Source of the DNA: JABCYV01 sp963696025
Lineage (GTDB): Bacteria > Acidobacteriota > Terriglobia > Terriglobales > Acidobacteriaceae
Direction of reading: 5' to 3'
DNA length: 64,000 bases
Assembly: GCA_963696025.1 (NCBI GenBank)
Contig: CAVOII010000015.1
Span: forward strand, 215,280 to 279,279
The notes under the pieces are model-generated. The model was not told the origin of the DNA and made no database searches. It saw nothing but the letters and a program-made list of their open reading frames with translations. A program made the position numbers and the translations under genes. Positions 51,351 to 59,966 of the stretch are shown piece by piece (the stretch's first letter is position 1; each line of letters opens with the position of its first letter).

Positions 51351-51739
51351 ACAGATTTCCTGGAGAGCCGTGCACGACCCAAGGCTCGCCTCGTCGCTTC
51401 GCGAGATTTGGGGAACATCTCAGTGCGATAACGCTTTCGCGGATCTTGAACGATCAGACTGCGCAACCGGGGCTTGAATTTCACGTCGACTCGTTCCAAG
51501 CCTCTGCTGCGATTGCGCAGCGGCGAGTAGCAACTATTGGCACTTGTTGTAATCGGGGCGGTCGGCGGCGCACACACATACCGTGATTGGCGTCAGGCGA
51601 TATTGCGCCAGCAAGGCAGGAGTCGTTGTTATCCGTTGCGATTCATGTATGCCCTTAGCCTGAGAGTCAAAACTAGTCTCGTGCGCCGAACCGATATTGG
51701 CTGGGGCATCCTTTCATTGCCACCCTGCAAAACCTGCGT
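51351..51739. other. region without a supported gene
   Basis: Short frames exist on both strands, but none shows a domain, a ribosome site or sustained coding character. It separates the radical SAM gene from a truncated minus-strand gene remnant. Confidence 0.4.
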
Positions 51740-51985
51740 CATTTAGGCATGCCAGCTACAGCCGGGCCGCCGACGTGAGCCGCATTCTTTGCCCCCAGCA
51801 GATCCACTGCGGTTTGATACAGTTTCGCCTGTAATTGATAGCGCTCATTTGCCCGCGTGATGTACCGCACCGCGATTTCCACTCCGCCGATCAGTCCCTC
51901 CGAGGTGGCCTCCAGCACTTTCTTCTGAATGGCATCGACAATCGGATCGGGTACGAGCGTGGCGTAACCATCGTAGTGAAGCGGG
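51740..51985 (-). pseudogene. C-terminal remnant of an unidentified gene
   Basis: On the minus strand a coding-like segment reads HYDGYATLVPDPIVDAIQKK, then VLEATSEGLIGGVEIAVRYI and NERYQLQAKLYQTAVDLLG, ending at TGA 51742-51740. Upstream the frame degenerates without a start codon. It is probably the last 80 residues of a larger protein lost by deletion. The family is not recognised. Confidence 0.4.
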
Positions 51986-52076
51986 GAACTGGATAGGAAA
52001 TGTGAGCATTCTCGAACAGACCGGTCTAGTCCTGGGTTGCTAAGCTGACTTCATCGCACAGGCGCGGGGCTGCTCA

Positions 52077-52265
52077 ATGAATCCAAATCCGGACCTCACT
52101 AAATGGTCGGGTATGGTTTGGGAGGCTCTGCCTGAGGAGGACTTAGCAAAGCGGAAAGGAATGCTGCGAGATGCGAACGCAGTCTTAGAACAGCTTCGTC
52201 CTGAAGCAACCCCGCCTCTGAACACCCCCACTAAGAGTTTGACAACAGATTTTCCCTCATCTTAG
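52077..52265 (+). CDS. uncertain 62-residue protein
   Basis: From ATG 52077: MNPNPDLTKWSGMVWEALPE, then EDLAKRKGMLRDANAVLEQL and a Pro/Thr tail. The helical, charged middle is coding-like, but there is no strong ribosome site and no known family. Confidence 0.3.
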   Translation: MNPNPDLTKWSGMVWEALPEEDLAKRKGMLRDANAVLEQLRPEATPPLNTPTKSLTTDFPSS

Positions 52266-52350
52266 GTAGCTTGATTGCGCGATACAGCGAATCGTGACGC
52301 GGTGGCGAGGCTCTAAGAGTGTCCACCTTGCCATCGTCTCCAAGGCGAAA

Positions 52351-52566
52351 TCAATCGAGGAGCGTTCTTTCCGGTGTGAGGGCCTCGGGTTCTCGATAGC
52401 GGCGGACGATTGCGTGAATGACAGCTTGCACCCGTTGACTGATTTGAGAACGGTTAGGGTCGAGTAGAAGTTCCGTGAACAATTCCTGCCATTTGGAAGG
52501 TATGGGAAGACACCTGCAAGCTATTGGATAAAGAGTACGACTTTTCTCAGAGGATTTGTTGAGCAA
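52351..52566 (-). CDS. uncertain 71-residue protein
   Basis: The frame holds LPIPSKWQELFTELLLDPNR and QRVQAVIHAIVRRYREPEAL, a helical pattern seen in short acidobacterial hypotheticals. No ribosome site is clear and the N-terminus is doubtful. Confidence 0.35.
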   Translation of the reverse strand: MLNKSSEKSRTLYPIACRCLPIPSKWQELFTELLLDPNRSQISQRVQAVIHAIVRRYREPEALTPERTLLD

Positions 52567-52831
52567 CGATGGGTTAGCCCATTCCCAGAGCCTGATCCGG
52601 TGTCAAGAAACGGTCGTTTGTTGGCAGCCTCCCTCGCTCGGTTAGGTACCACGCCGAATCAGGTACTTAGCCAGTAGCCTCGCGCATACCTTTTTTGGCA
52701 GCCCGGCGCAGCCTGGACGCTGGCACATCTTGGGCTGAGATTGCGCGTCGCACTGGCCTTGCGCGGGCGACTTGCCAGAAGATTTACGGCCAGATGGCAG
52801 TGCCAGCTAGCCCCTTTTCCTCCGCAACATG

Positions 52832-53032
52832 TTACTTCTCAATGTCGAAGTAAATCTTTGTTGTGGCACGGTATTGGGCTATCTTCTTGCCGTCTAGTTC
52901 CATTTCTAAGTCTGCGACTCGCGCCCATTTCAAGCCCCGAACCGTTTTTGCGGCCTCTGCTACTGCGTTTTCCGCAGCCTTCGCAAAACTCTCCTTCGAT
53001 ACGCCTACGACATCGATAACTTTCTGAGCCAT
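52832..53032 (-). CDS. dodecin
   Basis: A 66-residue flavin-binding dodecin, a storage or buffering protein that forms hollow dodecamers. The pattern is complete: VIDVVGVSKESFAKAAENAV, KTVRGLKWARVADLEMELDG (the tryptophan stacks on flavin) and YRATTKIYFDIEK. The start at 53032 follows AAAGGAG; a longer frame upstream is not used. It is monocistronic. Confidence 0.9.
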   Translation of the reverse strand: MAQKVIDVVGVSKESFAKAAENAVAEAAKTVRGLKWARVADLEMELDGKKIAQYRATTKIYFDIEK

Positions 53033-53159
53033 CACATTTCTCCTTTGGCGCAGCTTCGGCGTGAATAAAAGATAGCGCCGCCTAGTGTACCTCAGGTGAC
53101 GTGTACGAGGGTTTATAGTCAAGTGAGGACGGCCAACCCAGGCTTGAGTACTTCCAGAA

Positions 53160-53387
53160 ATGAAGGCAGTGGCAATAAAGAAGGGACAGAGCCGAGAGAA
53201 AGCGGCGGGCTTCCAGGAAATGGGAACCCTCCGGTGCGACGGCTGCGGGGAGGAGTTGATAGGTCACCATCCCGCGTCGGTGGACAAGTGGGTTGCCGAG
53301 AAGCAGGCAAAGTGGCTCGAAAAAGTCCTTGCCGAAGAGCACGAGCGCCATAAGAAACACCCCGACCGAATCGAACTGCCAGACTGA
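53160..53387 (+). CDS. small zinc-ribbon-like protein
   Basis: A 75-residue protein. A basic N-terminus is followed by LRCDGCGEELIGHHPASVDKW and a long charged helix (AEKQAKWLEKVLAEEHERHK). The single CDGC knuckle plus HH could bind zinc. It ends 31 bases before a broken DksA/TraR gene in the same direction and may be co-transcribed with it. Function unknown. Confidence 0.55.
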   Translation: MKAVAIKKGQSREKAAGFQEMGTLRCDGCGEELIGHHPASVDKWVAEKQAKWLEKVLAEEHERHKKHPDRIELPD

Positions 53388-53418
53388 TCTGCACGAGCCG
53401 GGCCCAGGGACCAGATTC

Positions 53419-53765
53419 ATGGATCGAAAGTCAATCGAGCGATTCACGAAATCGCTAGAGGCTCGCCAGCGTGAGCTTCGTCTGGGCCTAGCCCAAACTC
53501 AACGGGAGTGGCGGACTGCGCAGCACGACTACGGCAAGGACGAGGGTGATCGTGCGAACACGTCTCTGGCAAATAAATAGACCTCGGGCAGAAATCCGAC
53601 CGGGCACCGCTGAGTTCAGTGGACGCTGCGCTGAAACGGATTAGTGGGGGCACATTCGGCCAATGCCTCAATTGCGGGCAGGAGATTAACGCCAAGCGCC
53701 TAGAGGCCATTCCGTGGGTTCGTTATTGCATCACCTGTCAGGAACTGATTGACGGCACAAAGTGA
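53419..53765 (+). pseudogene. DksA/TraR-type zinc-finger protein, frameshifted
   Basis: The first frame reads MDRKSIERFTKSLEARQREL to KDEGDRANTSLANK and meets a stop at 53578-53580. The next frame continues IDLGQKSDRAPLSSVDAALK, GGTFGQCLNCGQEINAKRLE and VRYCITCQELIDG, a complete C4 zinc finger of the DksA/TraR family. Restoring one base (AAT-G-AAATAGAC near 53574) rejoins both parts into a protein of about 116 residues that would bind RNA polymerase. Either a one-base deletion inactivated it or the base is missing from the assembly. Confidence 0.8.
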
Positions 53766-54044
53766 AAAAGCCGGGAACGCTAGCAATTGCGATAGTCCGC
53801 AATCAACTGAACCGGTGCAGGGCTTCCTTCCACAATCCGGTAGTGTCCGAGTACGCCGTCATTCGGGAACAATTTCCAAGGTGATGGGACAGGCCGCATG
53901 TCCGGTTGGCCGACTGTACGGCCAAGCGAACCGCACCGGTAAAACCCAACCGTGTTTTTCAATACCTATTTGCCGTGGCCAGGAGTGAATCGCTGCGACT
54001 CACGAGTTCGTGCCCGAGCAAATGCAAAATGCCTTGAGGGAACT

Positions 54045-55397
54045 ATGACTAGAACATTTGATGTGATCGCAATCGGAACAGGATCAGCCGCCTCGGCGGT
54101 GGCGTCGCGCTGTCGCGAAGCAGGATGGCAGGTTGCGATCATGGATTCGAGGCCGTTCGGAGGTACCTGTGCTCTACGGGGATGCGACCCAAAGAAAGTA
54201 CTCGTCGGAGCTGCCGAAGCCGTTGACTGGACTCGTCGAATGAAAGGAAACGGAATTCAGGCCGCGAAGCTTCAGATTGACTGGCCCGAGTTAATGCGTT
54301 TCAAGCGTTCTTTCACTGAGCCCGTTCCAAAACGGCGCGAAGAGGGATTCGCGAAAGTCGGCATCGCAGCGTTCCATGGTCGGGCGCGCTTCGCCGGTCC
54401 AACTACACTACAAGTAGGGGAAGAGACATTGGAGGGACGGTACGTCGTTATTGCAGCCGGGGAGGTACCGGCAGATTTGGGGATTCCCGGCGCTGAGCAC
54501 CTTACGACAAGCGATCAGTTCTTGGAGTTGAACGAACTCCCGCGGAGGATTCTCTTTATCGGAGGCGGGTATATCGCCTTTGAGTTTGCCCATGTAGCGG
54601 CGTGTGTGGGATCGCAGGTCACAGTCCTACACCGTGGCCCGCGTCCTCTTGCGCTTTTTGACCCGGATCTCGTTGATCAGCTCGTTGAGCGAACTCGCGA
54701 ACTTGGCATTGACGTTCATCTCGGAACCGAAGCGATCGGGATCGAAAAAAACTCCGGTCAGTTGATTGTCCGGGCGTTGGCCTCTGGAGAGACGGGCACG
54801 TTTCAGGCAGATATGGCTGTGCATGCTGCGGGTCGCGTGCCCGAGATCAACGACCTGAATCTGGATGCTGCGGGGATCGAATGGGAGAAGCGGGGAGTGC
54901 GAGTCAACGAATTCTTGCAAAGTGTGTCGATTCCAGCTGTGTACGCGGCGGGAGATGCTGCCGCCAGTGGAGGCCCGCCGCTGGCTCCTGTGGCGAGCTA
55001 TGAAGGGCTGATCGTGGCCGCAAACCTCTTGAAGGGAAACCATCAGAGACCAAATTACCTCGGCATTCCGTCGGTCGTCTTCACGATCCCTTCGCTCGCT
55101 GCTGTCGGTCTCAGTGAACGCGGGGCACGTGAGCAAAACCTTAAGTTCAGGGTCAGGAAGGAGATGACCTCGGCCTGGTATTCGTCGCGGCGGGTTGCAG
55201 AAACATATTCCGGCTACAAAGTGCTCGTGGAGGAAGGCACAGACCGCGTTCTGGGCGCTCATATTCTTGGGAGCGAGGCCAGTGAAGTCATCAATCTCTT
55301 CGCGCTTGCCATCCGTTCCGGGATGCGGGCCACCGATTTAAAGCACATGCTGTTTGCGTATCCGACGAGTGGCTCAAATATGACGCGCATGCTTTAG
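54045..55397 (+). CDS. pyridine nucleotide-disulfide oxidoreductase (MerA/GR-like)
   Basis: A 450-residue flavoprotein from ATG 54045 (GAGGG 5 bases upstream). The FAD motif is VIAIGTGSAASAVAS, the redox disulfide is GTCALRGCDPKK (CxxxxC), the NAD(P) motif is ILFIGGGYIAFEFA, the second FAD motif is AVYAAGDAAASGG, and the dimerisation domain is at residues 330-450 (VVFTIPSLAAVGLSE). The C-terminal HxxxxE of lipoamide and glutathione reductases is replaced: FAYPTSGSNMT lacks the usual HAHPT. It may be a mercuric- or dihydrolipoyl-reductase relative with a different acceptor. Confidence 0.85.
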   Translation: MTRTFDVIAIGTGSAASAVASRCREAGWQVAIMDSRPFGGTCALRGCDPKKVLVGAAEAVDWTRRMKGNGIQAAKLQIDWPELMRFKRSFTEPVPKRREEGFAKVGIAAFHGRARFAGPTTLQVGEETLEGRYVVIAAGEVPADLGIPGAEHLTTSDQFLELNELPRRILFIGGGYIAFEFAHVAACVGSQVTVLHRGPRPLALFDPDLVDQLVERTRELGIDVHLGTEAIGIEKNSGQLIVRALASGETGTFQADMAVHAAGRVPEINDLNLDAAGIEWEKRGVRVNEFLQSVSIPAVYAAGDAAASGGPPLAPVASYEGLIVAANLLKGNHQRPNYLGIPSVVFTIPSLAAVGLSERGAREQNLKFRVRKEMTSAWYSSRRVAETYSGYKVLVEEGTDRVLGAHILGSEASEVINLFALAIRSGMRATDLKHMLFAYPTSGSNMTRML

Positions 55398-55511
55398 AAA
55401 GGTCGAAATACTGTCCACAGCAGCTGAGGTGCGGGAGTTCGCTCAAAGCAAGTCGCTGAAACTGGATGATTTGGCCTCCGACTTGGCAGATCGGCCCAAC
55501 CTTCTTGCGGG

Positions 55512-55805
55512 CTAAACCTTCTTGAGCGACGGTCGGTGGAGTCTCTTACAACCGTCATCATCCCACTTGACGATCGCGTCTTCTTCGTTAGATTGCTCAA
55601 CTGTGCCGAATTCTCCCGTCGGCTTTCCGAAGTTGCCCAACCCCTCGACCCGATCTCCGGGAGTCAACTCCTGGCCGGTGGCGGAGGGCTCGGAGAGCGG
55701 TGGCCTCTTGGCACGGTCTGAGTCGGGGATGGCTCCAGCATGTGACAAAGGTGGTTGGGGAGCTTTACGGAGTTTGGGTATCGGCTTTTTGATGATAGGG
55801 GTCAT
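55512..55805 (-). CDS. conserved hypothetical with KOW/SH3-like C-terminus
   Basis: A 97-residue protein from ATG 55805. A Pro/Lys-rich disordered N-terminus (TPIIKKPIPKLRKAPQPPLS) leads to ELTPGDRVEGLGNFGKPTGE and FGTVEQSNEEDAIVKWDDDG, a small SH3-like barrel of the KOW kind. The C-terminus HRPSLKKV is basic. It could bind RNA or ribosome; no further evidence. It is separate from the Nramp gene. Confidence 0.6.
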   Translation of the reverse strand: MTPIIKKPIPKLRKAPQPPLSHAGAIPDSDRAKRPPLSEPSATGQELTPGDRVEGLGNFGKPTGEFGTVEQSNEEDAIVKWDDDGCKRLHRPSLKKV

Positions 55806-55947
55806 ATTCCATTGTTTCTTTCCACGAGGCCAGAGCAACGTCCTTCGCTGAGATTGTTCATCGGCTCGGTAGCTACAGGATAGGCCTGGAAAGATTGGCT
55901 TGGCCGGTCCAAACTGCACAGTTCTGACAATTTAGGCAATCGATGGT

Positions 55948-57213
55948 CTACACAACAAACATCGCGACGCCCGCGGCGAACATTGCCACTGTCGTGATCG
56001 CCACGACGATCCATCCCAAGCGGGAACTCGGTGGCCCGGCATTAGCTTCCTGTCCGAAGCGACGACCAGGATTGCGACGAGAAGGAAGGGAGGTAATAAT
56101 CCGTTGATAACAGCGGTCCAGTAGAGTGCCTTCACGGGGTTGATGCCCGCGAAGTCCAGTCCGACACCGACCCCGGTCGAGAGCAGAATGAGAGCGTAAA
56201 ACGCGCATGCCTGTTCTAACTTCTTGTCCAGTCCTTGGCGCCATCCCAGCGTTTCCGCGAAGGCGTATGCCGCTGATCCCGCCAGCGTCGGGATCGCAAG
56301 AAATCCGACGCCGACAATACCGACGGTGAACAGGGTTGCGGCAAATTTGCCTGCGAGAGGTCGAAGCGCTTCGGCGGCCTGGCGAGTTGTCTCGATGTGG
56401 GTAACGCCGTGGCGGTTGAGTGTGATGGCGGTTGTCAGGATGATAAAGAACATGACCAGATTCGAGAAAAATGTTCCCACGCCTACATCTATATCGTCTC
56501 AGCTGAAGTTCTTTGATCGTCGCTCCTCTCCGTTTAGCAAGCGCACTCTGACCTGCCGCCTTTTCCTCTTCAACTTCCTCACTCGCCTGCCAGAAAAACA
56601 AATACGGACTGATCGTGGTGCCGAGAATGGCCACCAGCATCGACCATTCATCTCTGGTATGCGGCATCGATGGTATGAGGGTAGCGCGTACCACCTGGCC
56701 CCAATCAGCTCCCACCACAAATGCAGTCATGGGGTATGCGAAAAGCACCAACACCAGCCACCTAAGTACGTTCGCTATCTGGTGATAGAGGAGCCGAACC
56801 GTAGCCCACGAAATCAAGATTGCGAAAACCACGACAGACCAGTGCGCATTGATCCCGGACAGCATTTCAGCTGCATCAGCCATGCCGGCGAGGTCTGCCG
56901 CGATGTTAATCGTGTTTGCTGCAAGCAGGGCCACAATGAAGACGGGTAGCAGCCACCTTGGAAATCGCCGCTTGAAGTTACCGGCCAAACCCCGCCCTGT
57001 CACCATGCCGATTCGGGCACACATGATTTGAACCGCGGCCATCAGTGGCCAAGTCAGGAGTGCAGTCCAGAGAAGCTTGGTTCCAAGCTGCGCGCCAGCA
57101 ACAGAATATGTGGCAATGCCGGATGGATCATCGTCGGCGGCCCCGGTGATAACGCCCGGGCCGAGCGACTTCCACAGCAATCGCGTCCATCGAGCTGGGG
57201 CAAATGTCGGCAC
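55948..57213 (-). pseudogene. Nramp-type divalent metal transporter with two frameshifts
   Basis: The start and the end of the gene lie in one frame and the middle in another. First part: GPGVITGAADDDPSGIATYS (the Nramp helix-1 metal motif DPSG) to ATIKELQLRRY. The middle (about 56490-56035) is in the second frame: VGTFFSNLVMFFIILTTAIT through YWTAVINGLLPPFLLVAILV. The end returns to the first frame: GWIVVAITTVAMFAAG. The shifts near 56490 and 56030 compensate each other. Restored, it is a full transporter of about 420 residues for Mn2+ or Fe2+. It is decaying or affected by sequence errors. Confidence 0.82.
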
Positions 57214-57421
57214 GAACGAGTTGGAGTGTAAATTCTCTATGAATCAGAGCGCGAATCCGTTCACGATCGTGCAAGGTGCGCCGTACAAATCGAGCGCCAA
57301 AGTGGTCCAATGTGACCAGACATCCGCCTTCGCCAGTTCTATCATGTTGCCTAGTGAGACGACCGTTACAAAGGCCAATCCAGCTTCCTCCTAACAAGCG
57401 AGGTACAACAGGGAAACCGTA

Positions 57422-57490
57422 TTGATTGTTCTTCTGGTACTGTTTTTGCTCGGTGGTGGGGGCTGGGGATACTCTCGTTGGCGCAGCTAG
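57422..57490 (+). CDS. 22-residue hydrophobic peptide
   Basis: TTG 57422 follows AGGGA and opens IVLLVLFLLGGGGWGYSRWR plus a final S: one transmembrane helix and a GGGGWGY-basic tail. The pattern is like the small LLGGGGWGYRR peptides I recall in many bacteria. The stop upstream is only 9 codons away, so the N-terminus is uncertain. Confidence 0.35.
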   Translation: MIVLLVLFLLGGGGWGYSRWRS

Positions 57491-57858
57491 CGCGGACAGG
57501 GGATGAACGCGTGTTGGCCGTGGTGCGTGATCCTAACCGTGGCATTTTCAAGGTAAGTTTTATTATGGAAATAGACACGCGAATCAACGCCTTATGGAGT
57601 GTAGATGTGTTACGTCAATTCTCGGCTCGGACCGTCAAAGAGAATCAGATAGACCTAGCAAGCAAGCAGCAATGGATTATGAAACAGCTCAGATGTATTA
57701 ACGATGCAGCTCGCGACATTCTTGTCGCCACTAGCACGGTTACTCTACCGAAGGGCTCCAGAGCTCGTAAGTTTGCATTAAACCCTCTCAGGTTCCCCTG
57801 AACTAAGTCAGTCCACCTGAAGTTTTCTCTTCTTAGGTTCTCAGGAAAGCCGCGACCC
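57491..57858. other. intergenic region without a supported gene
   Basis: A 107-codon plus-strand frame (57478-57801) exists but lacks a ribosome site and any recognisable pattern, so it is not called. No RNA or repeat is evident. Confidence 0.35.
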
Positions 57859-58056
57859 ATGCATCCGAATGCGATCCTGCACGAAGTTCAGCAACTCTAC
57901 AGCGTGAGTGACCGTCTTGACTCGCTGCAACATCCCCTCGTCTCAGAAGCACTTATCACCATCTCAGGAAGCGTTCGGAACACCGCCACATTGTTGGAGG
58001 TGCTGGTGGCGACGAAAATAGCTCCGATTTCCGGATTAGATCCGGCCAGTGCCTGA
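57859..58056 (+). CDS. small conserved hypothetical protein
   Basis: A 65-residue helical protein: MHPNAILHEVQQLYSVSDRL, QHPLVSEALITISGSVRNTA, TLLEVLVATKIAP. The regular heptad-like pattern and an AGGAA upstream support coding. It converges on the Crp/Fnr gene. No family name is known to me. Confidence 0.55.
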   Translation: MHPNAILHEVQQLYSVSDRLDSLQHPLVSEALITISGSVRNTATLLEVLVATKIAPISGLDPASA

Positions 58057-58111
58057 TTTCCTCATCTCTATCTTGGAGCTTGGTCTCTGGGATTGCGGCG
58101 CGGCGCGGAAG

Positions 58112-58792
58112 CTAGTCATGGAGAACGACACTTAGAAGTGAACTATGAACTTGCAGCCCGCTCTCGCCATAGTCAACGAAGCCTAACTTTCTGAACCGAT
58201 TCATGAAAAAACTGACCCGAGACCGGGTTGTGCCTACCATCTCGGCGAGCGTCTCCTGACTCATCTTGGGAATTACAGTCTCGGGTACGCCTTCCTTGCC
58301 GAAGTGAGCCAGCAAGAGCAGAACCCGAGCTAGTCTCTTTTCGCTGGAATTGAAGAGTTGGTCAACCAAATCCTCTTCGTATCGGATGTTCCGTGCCAGC
58401 AGATATGCTACGAACAGGTCCGAGAACGTGTGTTCTCGGTGGAGCGCAAGCATCATTGCCTTCTTATCAATTTGCAGAAGTTCGCAGTCCGTCATGGCGG
58501 CTGCAGACCCCATGCGTAAAGGCTGTCCAGCCAAGCCACCTTCTCCGAAAAACTCTCCCTCGCTCAATACGCCCAGAGTTGCTTCCTTGCCAGTTTCGGA
58601 TACGACCGTGAGTCTAACCTTGCCTTGCTGGATGTAGAAGACTGCATCCGCCGCATCCCCCTGCGCGAAGATTGTTTGTTTCTTGGGGAAGGCCACAACC
58701 TTCCTACCTTCGCCGATAGTGGCAAGGAATTTCCTTGGGTCGAAGTCACCCTTTTTCTTGGTCGATTTGGTTGGTGGCACCAAAGGTTTCAC
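58112..58792 (-). CDS. Crp/Fnr-family transcriptional regulator
   Basis: A 226-residue regulator. An N-terminal cyclic-nucleotide-binding-type beta barrel (residues 30-145; TIFAQGDAADAVFYIQQGKV, GEFFGEGGLAGQPLRMG) is followed by a long dimer helix and a winged HTH (MSQETLAEMVGTTRSRVSFFMNRFRKLGF). It lacks the four cysteines of FNR and the full cAMP-binding RTAR set, so its ligand is unknown. The GTG start is at 58792. It is divergent to a REC-domain response regulator across 245 bases of AT-rich DNA. Confidence 0.88.
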   Translation of the reverse strand: MKPLVPPTKSTKKKGDFDPRKFLATIGEGRKVVAFPKKQTIFAQGDAADAVFYIQQGKVRLTVVSETGKEATLGVLSEGEFFGEGGLAGQPLRMGSAAAMTDCELLQIDKKAMMLALHREHTFSDLFVAYLLARNIRYEEDLVDQLFNSSEKRLARVLLLLAHFGKEGVPETVIPKMSQETLAEMVGTTRSRVSFFMNRFRKLGFVDYGESGLQVHSSLLSVVLHD

Positions 58793-59037
58793 CTGCAGCG
58801 GGAGCTACACTCTCAAGAGATTTTATCAAAATAGTGTGCCACCAACGATGTTCACTTTTGCTCATAATTGTTTAAAAACTGCTGCGGCCCCAATGAATAT
58901 TGCCCCTCGGCTAAGGTGTTTAAAATGAGCAATATTGGGCATTTAGCTGTGTATGTTAAGGGCACGTGTTCAAAATTGACCACTTTTGGATAGTCTGGGA
59001 GTTAGAATGTCACTGTTCGTGACAGAGGCGGTGCTGT

Positions 59038-59880
59038 ATGGCTCCGAGCGAACAATCAACTGCGCTTAGAGTTCTGATAGCCGACGATGACGACTCAGTA
59101 CGATTCATGTTGCAAGCGGCTCTAGAACGCGACGGGTTTGAAGTCGTATCAGTAATGAACGTAACTGAAGCCCTCACTCGTATCGCGAATGAGAAATTCG
59201 ATGTACTGCTTTCCGACCTGCACATGCCGCAGGCCGGCGATGGTTTCACGGTCGTCAGCGCCATGCGCCACACCCACCCGAAAGCGGTAACGCTGGTACT
59301 TAGCGGTTACCCAGCTCTGGAAGAAGGCTTGGCTGCGATCCGGTTGCAAGCTGACGAAGTTCTCTGCAAACCAATCGAGATCGCATCACTCAGAAAACTC
59401 ATCCACGAAAAGCTAGAGCACCCTATTGCTCGCCGTCTGGTTCCAGCTAAGAGCGTGGCAGACATATTGGAGCATGACCTTGAGGTTACGATTCAATATT
59501 GGATGGCACTGGTGCAGAAGGACGCCGAGCTAACCTGTATAAGGCTGAACTTTGAAGACCGCACCGGACATCTTCCCGGCATACTCGCTGACCTGATTTA
59601 CCGCTTACGACTACCAATAGCAACAAAGGCAGACGTCTCCATCGCAGCCCGCGAACACGGAGATTTGAGACGCAAACAGGGGTACACTGCTGCAATGGTG
59701 GTAGAGGAATCTCGAATCCTTCAGGTCAGCATCTTTAACACTCTGCAAAATAATCTTGCCCGAGTGGATTTCAGCAAGGTTTTGCTGGATGTTATGACCA
59801 TCGCAGACGAAGTGGACTCGCAATTGAAGCAGGCGATGCTTAGTTACGTCGAACCCACGTCCTCTTGGCCAGCGGCCTAG
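59038..59880 (+). CDS. response regulator with RsbRD-like output domain
   Basis: A 280-residue protein. Residues 10-125 are a receiver domain: acidic pocket ADDDDS, phospho-acceptor in VLLSDLHMPQ, switch residues in LVLSGYP, and KP in VLCKPIEI. Residues 150-270 resemble the RsbRD N-terminal (helical, non-heme globin-like) domain: WMALVQKDAELTCIRLNFED, RTGHLPGILADLIYRLRLP. There is no DNA-binding domain or enzyme, so output is by protein contact. No histidine kinase is adjacent; the divergent Crp/Fnr protein may be a functional partner (inference). Confidence 0.82.
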   Translation: MAPSEQSTALRVLIADDDDSVRFMLQAALERDGFEVVSVMNVTEALTRIANEKFDVLLSDLHMPQAGDGFTVVSAMRHTHPKAVTLVLSGYPALEEGLAAIRLQADEVLCKPIEIASLRKLIHEKLEHPIARRLVPAKSVADILEHDLEVTIQYWMALVQKDAELTCIRLNFEDRTGHLPGILADLIYRLRLPIATKADVSIAAREHGDLRRKQGYTAAMVVEESRILQVSIFNTLQNNLARVDFSKVLLDVMTIADEVDSQLKQAMLSYVEPTSSWPAA

Positions 59881-59894
59881 GCATAGCTTTGGGT

Positions 59895-59966
59895 TTACAG
59901 ACTGCGCACGACAAAAACAATCAACAGAACTACGACAATTGTTCCAGCCAAACCGTAACCTAACAT
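59895..59966 (-). CDS. 23-residue membrane peptide
   Basis: On the minus strand AAGGAGGGGCT precedes ATG 59966 and the frame reads MLGYGLAGTIVVVLLIVFVV then RSL. One transmembrane helix with a basic end, a perfect ribosome site and correct spacing make it a credible tiny protein of the LGYGLxGT type. It converges on the response regulator gene. Confidence 0.55.
   Translation of the reverse strand: MLGYGLAGTIVVVLLIVFVVRSL

Noticed and set aside
57478..57801. 107-codon plus-strand frame
   Set aside because: No ribosome site, odd composition and overlap with the end of a better-supported small peptide.
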